Origin: Chloromonas sp. AAM2 | Lineage: Eukaryota > Chlorophyta > Chlorophyceae > Chlamydomonadales > Chlamydomonadaceae | Assembly: GCA_004335635.1 (NCBI GenBank) | Contig: QAXH01001545.1 | Coordinates: 204-32,480, forward strand | DNA: 32,277 bases | Reading direction: 5' to 3' | In this document: in pieces, positions 29,233-32,277 of the stretch | How positions within the stretch are numbered: the first letter of the stretch is position 1 | Layout of the letters: every line of letters begins with the position of its first letter | Position numbers and translations under genes: made by a program | The notes under the pieces: model-generated | Databases searched by the model: none | What the model was told of the DNA's origin: nothing | What the model saw: only the letters and a program-made list of their open reading frames with translations

Positions 29233-29509
29233 AGGATGAAATGGACCCAAGTCCAGGCTTTTCATGTGAAACAGAATCCCAGCACCCGCTAAACTTGTCT
29301 ACAGCAGACAACCACGAGCCGTGAAACGGTCAGAAACAATGTGTTGTCAGTCACGCGGCTTAAAAGCCTACCTTGCACGTACCAGGGAATCAAAGAAGCG
29401 AGCGCCCCATAAGAGGGTTTAGAACAGGTTTGCATCTAGCGAGGGCTCAAAAAGCTTGCGATGTCTTGGACCAGATGCACTACCTGGGTACCATTCACAT
29501 GTAACTGTA

Positions 29510-29640
29510 AACAAGCAGGCCAAGACCCTCCGGTGCCTGACATGACACGTGTCTTTCGTGGTCAGAGCACCCCCGTAAGAGCCTGGATCTTTGGCGCACG
29601 AAGCGCCCCGCAGAAAGATTTGCATCGGAAGCTTTTCATG
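29510..29640 (+). pseudogene. Decayed duplicates of DUF1295 last exon 3' end
   Basis: GGTGCCTGACATGACACGTG and TCTTTCGTGGTCAGAGCACC at 29531-29572 copy the coding end at 29187-29230 (GGTGCCTGACATGTCACGCG, TCTTTGGCGGACAAAGCGCT). A second partial copy, ATCTTTGGCGCACGAAGCGC and later GCTTTTCATGTA, is at 29587-29643 and parallels the stop-codon region and early 3' UTR. Codons have drifted and no conserved start is present. Confidence 0.65.
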
Positions 29641-29715
29641 TACATATCAGGCAAGCGCTGAGTTCCAGACCTCTGATGTTCCGCCCTGTCGCAGCCTGGC
29701 TGCCTCTTCCCGACT

Positions 29716-29857
29716 AGGCCTCCAGGCCCTTCTTGCGTCCCGTTCTCTGGGTCTTTGACCTCAGCTTAGGCGCCTCCATCCTGATGCATTCAGTTGGCCT
29801 GCCTTGCCTGCTCTGTTCCCTGCGTCCGTTTTGCTTTCTTGCTCAGGGTAGGCCAGC
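29716..29857 (-). repeat. Dispersed repeat A, copy 2 (inverted relative to 9385)
   Basis: The reverse complement runs CCTACCCTGAGCAAGAAAGC to GGAGGCCTAGTC, matching 9385-9516 over its length with a few substitutions. Confidence 0.8.
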
Positions 29858-31041
29858 ATCTTTCGGGTCCGCCTACAAGCAGTGACTCTCTGGGAAAGGC
29901 AAGCTTCTAGACTGGCCGAAGTTAGGTTGTTGAGTACGGTATTGTTTTGCAGTTTGAGACTAGGCAAGGAGCACTTGCGCACAAACACGGTTTTGTTTCG
30001 TCATGCAACTGCACGTGTAACAGCTGTAAGGCAAGAGCGGCTACTAAGCTATTCTTCAAAGCGTTTGATATCGATAGGGCATTGGCTGTACTTGAGGCAT
30101 TTAACAGGCACGCTTCATAATCAAAATCAAGTTACAGTGAAACTGAAGATACCCTTCTGCTGCCAGTGGTCTCGGCGCTCGAGGTAATCGAGACTGCTGT
30201 TACTGTAACAGCAGAGTGTGGTACAATAGCAAGACTGAAAGAGGCAGTGGTAAGTCAAGGTATCAGTTGACAATGGCATCGGCGCTGCAACCTCAAGTGC
30301 TGGAACACACCAAGGCGGTTGAGTAGGCAGGCAGCCTGCCTCATGTTGTGACATGCCTGCTAGAACGTTCAAGTATCTAATCCTATGTGAATCCTATGTG
30401 AATAGCAGCAGCAAGATATCCAGACGAAGCAGCTGCAGCAGTAAATGGTTGGCAGAACAAAATGCCATTCTCAACCTTGCGGAGGTATGGGCCAAGAACG
30501 AGAACACAACCTGTTGAGCATTGATCGTGAGCATAAGAAAAGGAGGATGCTACGCCGCTGGCTTGGGCAATGCTTTCCATGCCCAACTTATTAACCGGTC
30601 AGGGTGTACCATGTTTGCGTTGGCTTGTCTTGATGGCAATCAGCACCACGATCCCACAGCCTGCCCAGCCATCACAGGCTCCTCAACCCCAGTCACCAGT
30701 GTTCTGCCGCTTAGCGCTCCTGCTTAGGCCGCAGGTATTTGTCCTGTCTGCAACTATGGCTGCATCCGATGTCAAGTGAAGGGTTGTATTAAACGTTGAA
30801 AGGCATGGCCAGCAGAGTGAGACGCAGACAAGCCTCCCCACAGTGGGGCGCAGGGCATGGCAGCGATGGGGCCAGCCGCGCAGACCATGGTCCTCAGCGG
30901 TTGCGTTCTGTCCCTGCCTCCCTGGCCTATCAGCGGCACCCCCCCCAGGCGTACGGATGCTGATTTAGGTAGACTTCAGTTTCAGATTGGGCACGAGATC
31001 CCGCTCTGTCACCGTGAGGTACGCGACACAGGGTCCCGTTT
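29858..31041. other. Spacer without recognisable genes
   Basis: No family motif or splice-consistent frame on either strand. The only notable structure is a perfect 21-base palindrome at 30194-30214. A duplicated GTGAATCCTAT lies near 30387. Confidence 0.45.
30194..30214. other. 21-base perfect palindrome
   Basis: CTGCTGTTAC-T-GTAACAGCAG: ten-base arms around one central base. It could form a hairpin with almost no loop, or be a dimeric protein-binding site. No gene model explains it. Confidence 0.9.
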
Positions 31042-31304
31042 ACCAATTTACAAGCAGACGACACAGGCAACAGATCACAAGATCGACCCGCCTTACCAAC
31101 CTACAAGCAGACGACACAGGCAACAGATCACAAGATCGACCCGCCTTACCAACCTACAAGCAGACGACACAGGCAACAGATCACAAGATCGACCCGCCTT
31201 ACCAACCTACAAGCAGACGACACAGGCAACAGATCACAAGATCGACCCGCCTTACCAACCTACAAGCAGACGACACAGGCAACAGATCACAAGATCGGCC
31301 CGCA
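31042..31304. repeat. 53-bp minisatellite, five units
   Basis: Unit starts ACCAACCTACAAGCAGACGA and ends GATCGACCCGCCTT. Five head-to-tail units start at 31042, 31095, 31148, 31201 and 31254. The internal units are identical by eye; the first and last carry a few changes. 53 is not a multiple of three, so the open frames across it rotate through all frames and are not gene evidence. Confidence 0.95.
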
Positions 31305-31671
31305 CAGAAGTCTTGATAGACCAACCCAGCTGAGCCAGGCAGATGCGCAATCCATCACCTGAAAGACCCACCAACGAATTCTGCACATCTGCCTGGCCTA
31401 TGCTCATACCCACCGTACCACAGCACACCGTGCCAGCGTAGGGATATCCAAATCTATGTTGACGAGATTACTACACGACAAGGCTTCAATACAAACCGCG
31501 CCCCTGACCTCGTGAGTCCAGGCCAAAACATTTTACTATGCCATTGCAGGATTTTTCACGCCTACATCATAGCAGACGCGGACACAGCTTTGCTTGTAGC
31601 TGTCAGTCCACTCATGCTGCCAGACCTCCTGAGAAGCTATCCAGTCCCCAGCCACTGGCAACATATACCTG
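31305..31671. other. Short spacer, probable 3' flank of the kinase gene
   Basis: No coding features. It should contain the 3' UTR of the minus-strand kinase. Confidence 0.4.
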
Positions 31672-32277
31672 TTACATGAGGCTGAAGGCAGCACGTCCTG
31701 CTGCAGCCGGCACTGTGATGCAGCGTCTGCCAACCTGAGGCCTGCGGGGCATGGGGCAGGGCGACCCAAGCACGCGGTACGGCAGGGCGGTGGGCCTTGC
31801 AACCGTCAGCACTGTGGGGTGGCTGCCCGCAGCTGCTGCCCTCCTGCCGTGCGCTCCTGCTGTGCTGCCCCGCCTGCATGCTGCTGCTGTATCAGGCGGT
31901 GAGCTGACCGATCCGCCCATACACGCAGGGGCTGCGGCCTCTGGTTCACTGCGTAGCCATTCCTGAACCGTGGCCAATGCTTCCTGCATACCCAGCCCCA
32001 AACATCTGCTCGCCGCCTCCGCTAGCACTCTTTGCAAGCCCCTGATGTCATCAGCCATCTGCTCTGCTGAGGGCTTGACCTGTGCGTGCGTCAGGTCAAT
32101 CAGCCAGGGCTCCTGTCCCTGCACCAACAGGTTGCCACCTTTGATGTCACCGTGCGCCACACCACTCGCGTGCAGGCGTCTTAGCTTGCGCATGGCTTTC
32201 CGCGAGAAGCGCGGCAGCGCCTAGCTGCTCTGCCTGAATCGCATCCATCAGCGGTTCTCCCACGCGCTGCGTGGCTA
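31672..32277 (-). CDS. Protein kinase, C-terminal part, cut by the window edge
   Basis: The minus-strand frame 32193-31672 reads KLRRLHASGVAHGDIKGGNLLVQ in two overlapping blocks. HGDIKGGN is the catalytic loop (HxDxKxxN) with the catalytic Asp, Lys and Asn all present. WLIDLTHAQV follows where DFG is expected; the Mg-binding Asp is kept but F-G is replaced by L-T. The C-terminal lobe seems short and ends in an Ala/Arg-rich tail, suggesting a compact or atypical kinase-like fold. Upstream, 32265-32205 encodes MDAIQAEQLGAAAL in a different frame, which looks like the preceding kinase helix. A frameshift or an unseen short intron therefore lies near 32200. The ATP-binding lobe should be to the right of the window. 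Confidence 0.7.

Noticed and set aside
30857..31333. 158-codon plus-strand frame with repeated QATDHKIDPPYQPTS
   Set aside because: It is a translation of the 53-bp minisatellite; the same peptide appears in other frames because the unit is not a multiple of three.
1..32277. tRNA, rRNA or other structured RNA genes
   Set aside because: No cloverleaf with a TTCRA-type T-loop or rRNA-like conserved block was recognised by eye; a covariance-model search would be needed to exclude small RNAs.

Overview
The window looks like nuclear DNA of a green alga (Chlorophyta, probably Chlorophyceae). It is moderately GC-rich and intron-dense, with GT/GC...AG splice sites. The exons give plant-like proteins with N-terminal targeting extensions, and the introns and spacers are full of minisatellites, decayed retroelement tails and dispersed repeats. 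There are no bacterial-style operons. Species cannot be named from the sequence alone. All exon models were built by hand from splice motifs, reading phase and remembered family conservation; none was tested against transcripts.

Layout: (1) 1-3303, minus strand: exons of a DNA polymerase theta-type helicase. The exons that should carry the ATP-binding motif were not found, and a LINE tail lies where they would be expected. (2) 3528-8595, plus: a ten-exon NOG1/Obg-type GTPase of the organelle-targeted plant kind, with two GC-AG introns. (3) 8596-10664: spacer with an (AT)n tract and dispersed repeats. (4) 10665-12404, minus: an intronless SAM methyltransferase with long low-complexity inserts; its first codons lie inside a dispersed repeat. 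(5) 12923-13651: a 36-bp minisatellite and a 16-bp minisatellite. (6) 15913-18359, plus: a leucine-rich-repeat protein with an F-box-like start and an apparent one-base frameshift. (7) 18360-20868: repeat-rich spacer. (8) 20869-24719, minus: RRP36, a 90S pre-ribosome / 18S rRNA processing factor, seven exons. (9) 24953-29232, plus: a DUF1295 / steroid-5-alpha-reductase-like membrane protein with a strong mitochondrial-type presequence, eight exons. (10) 29233-31671: spacer with decayed copies and a 53-bp minisatellite. (11) 31672-32277, minus: the catalytic-loop half of a protein kinase, running toward the right edge.

Two gene pairs are head-to-head with short shared spacers: Pol theta/NOG1-like (224 bp) and RRP36/DUF1295 (233 bp). 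The most unusual signal is architectural. In at least six places an intron or 3' flank holds a decayed duplicate of the adjacent exon edge, splice site included, 44 to about 350 bp away. This affects three different genes and suggests repeated local tandem duplication across exon-intron boundaries, a process proposed for intron growth and intron gain.
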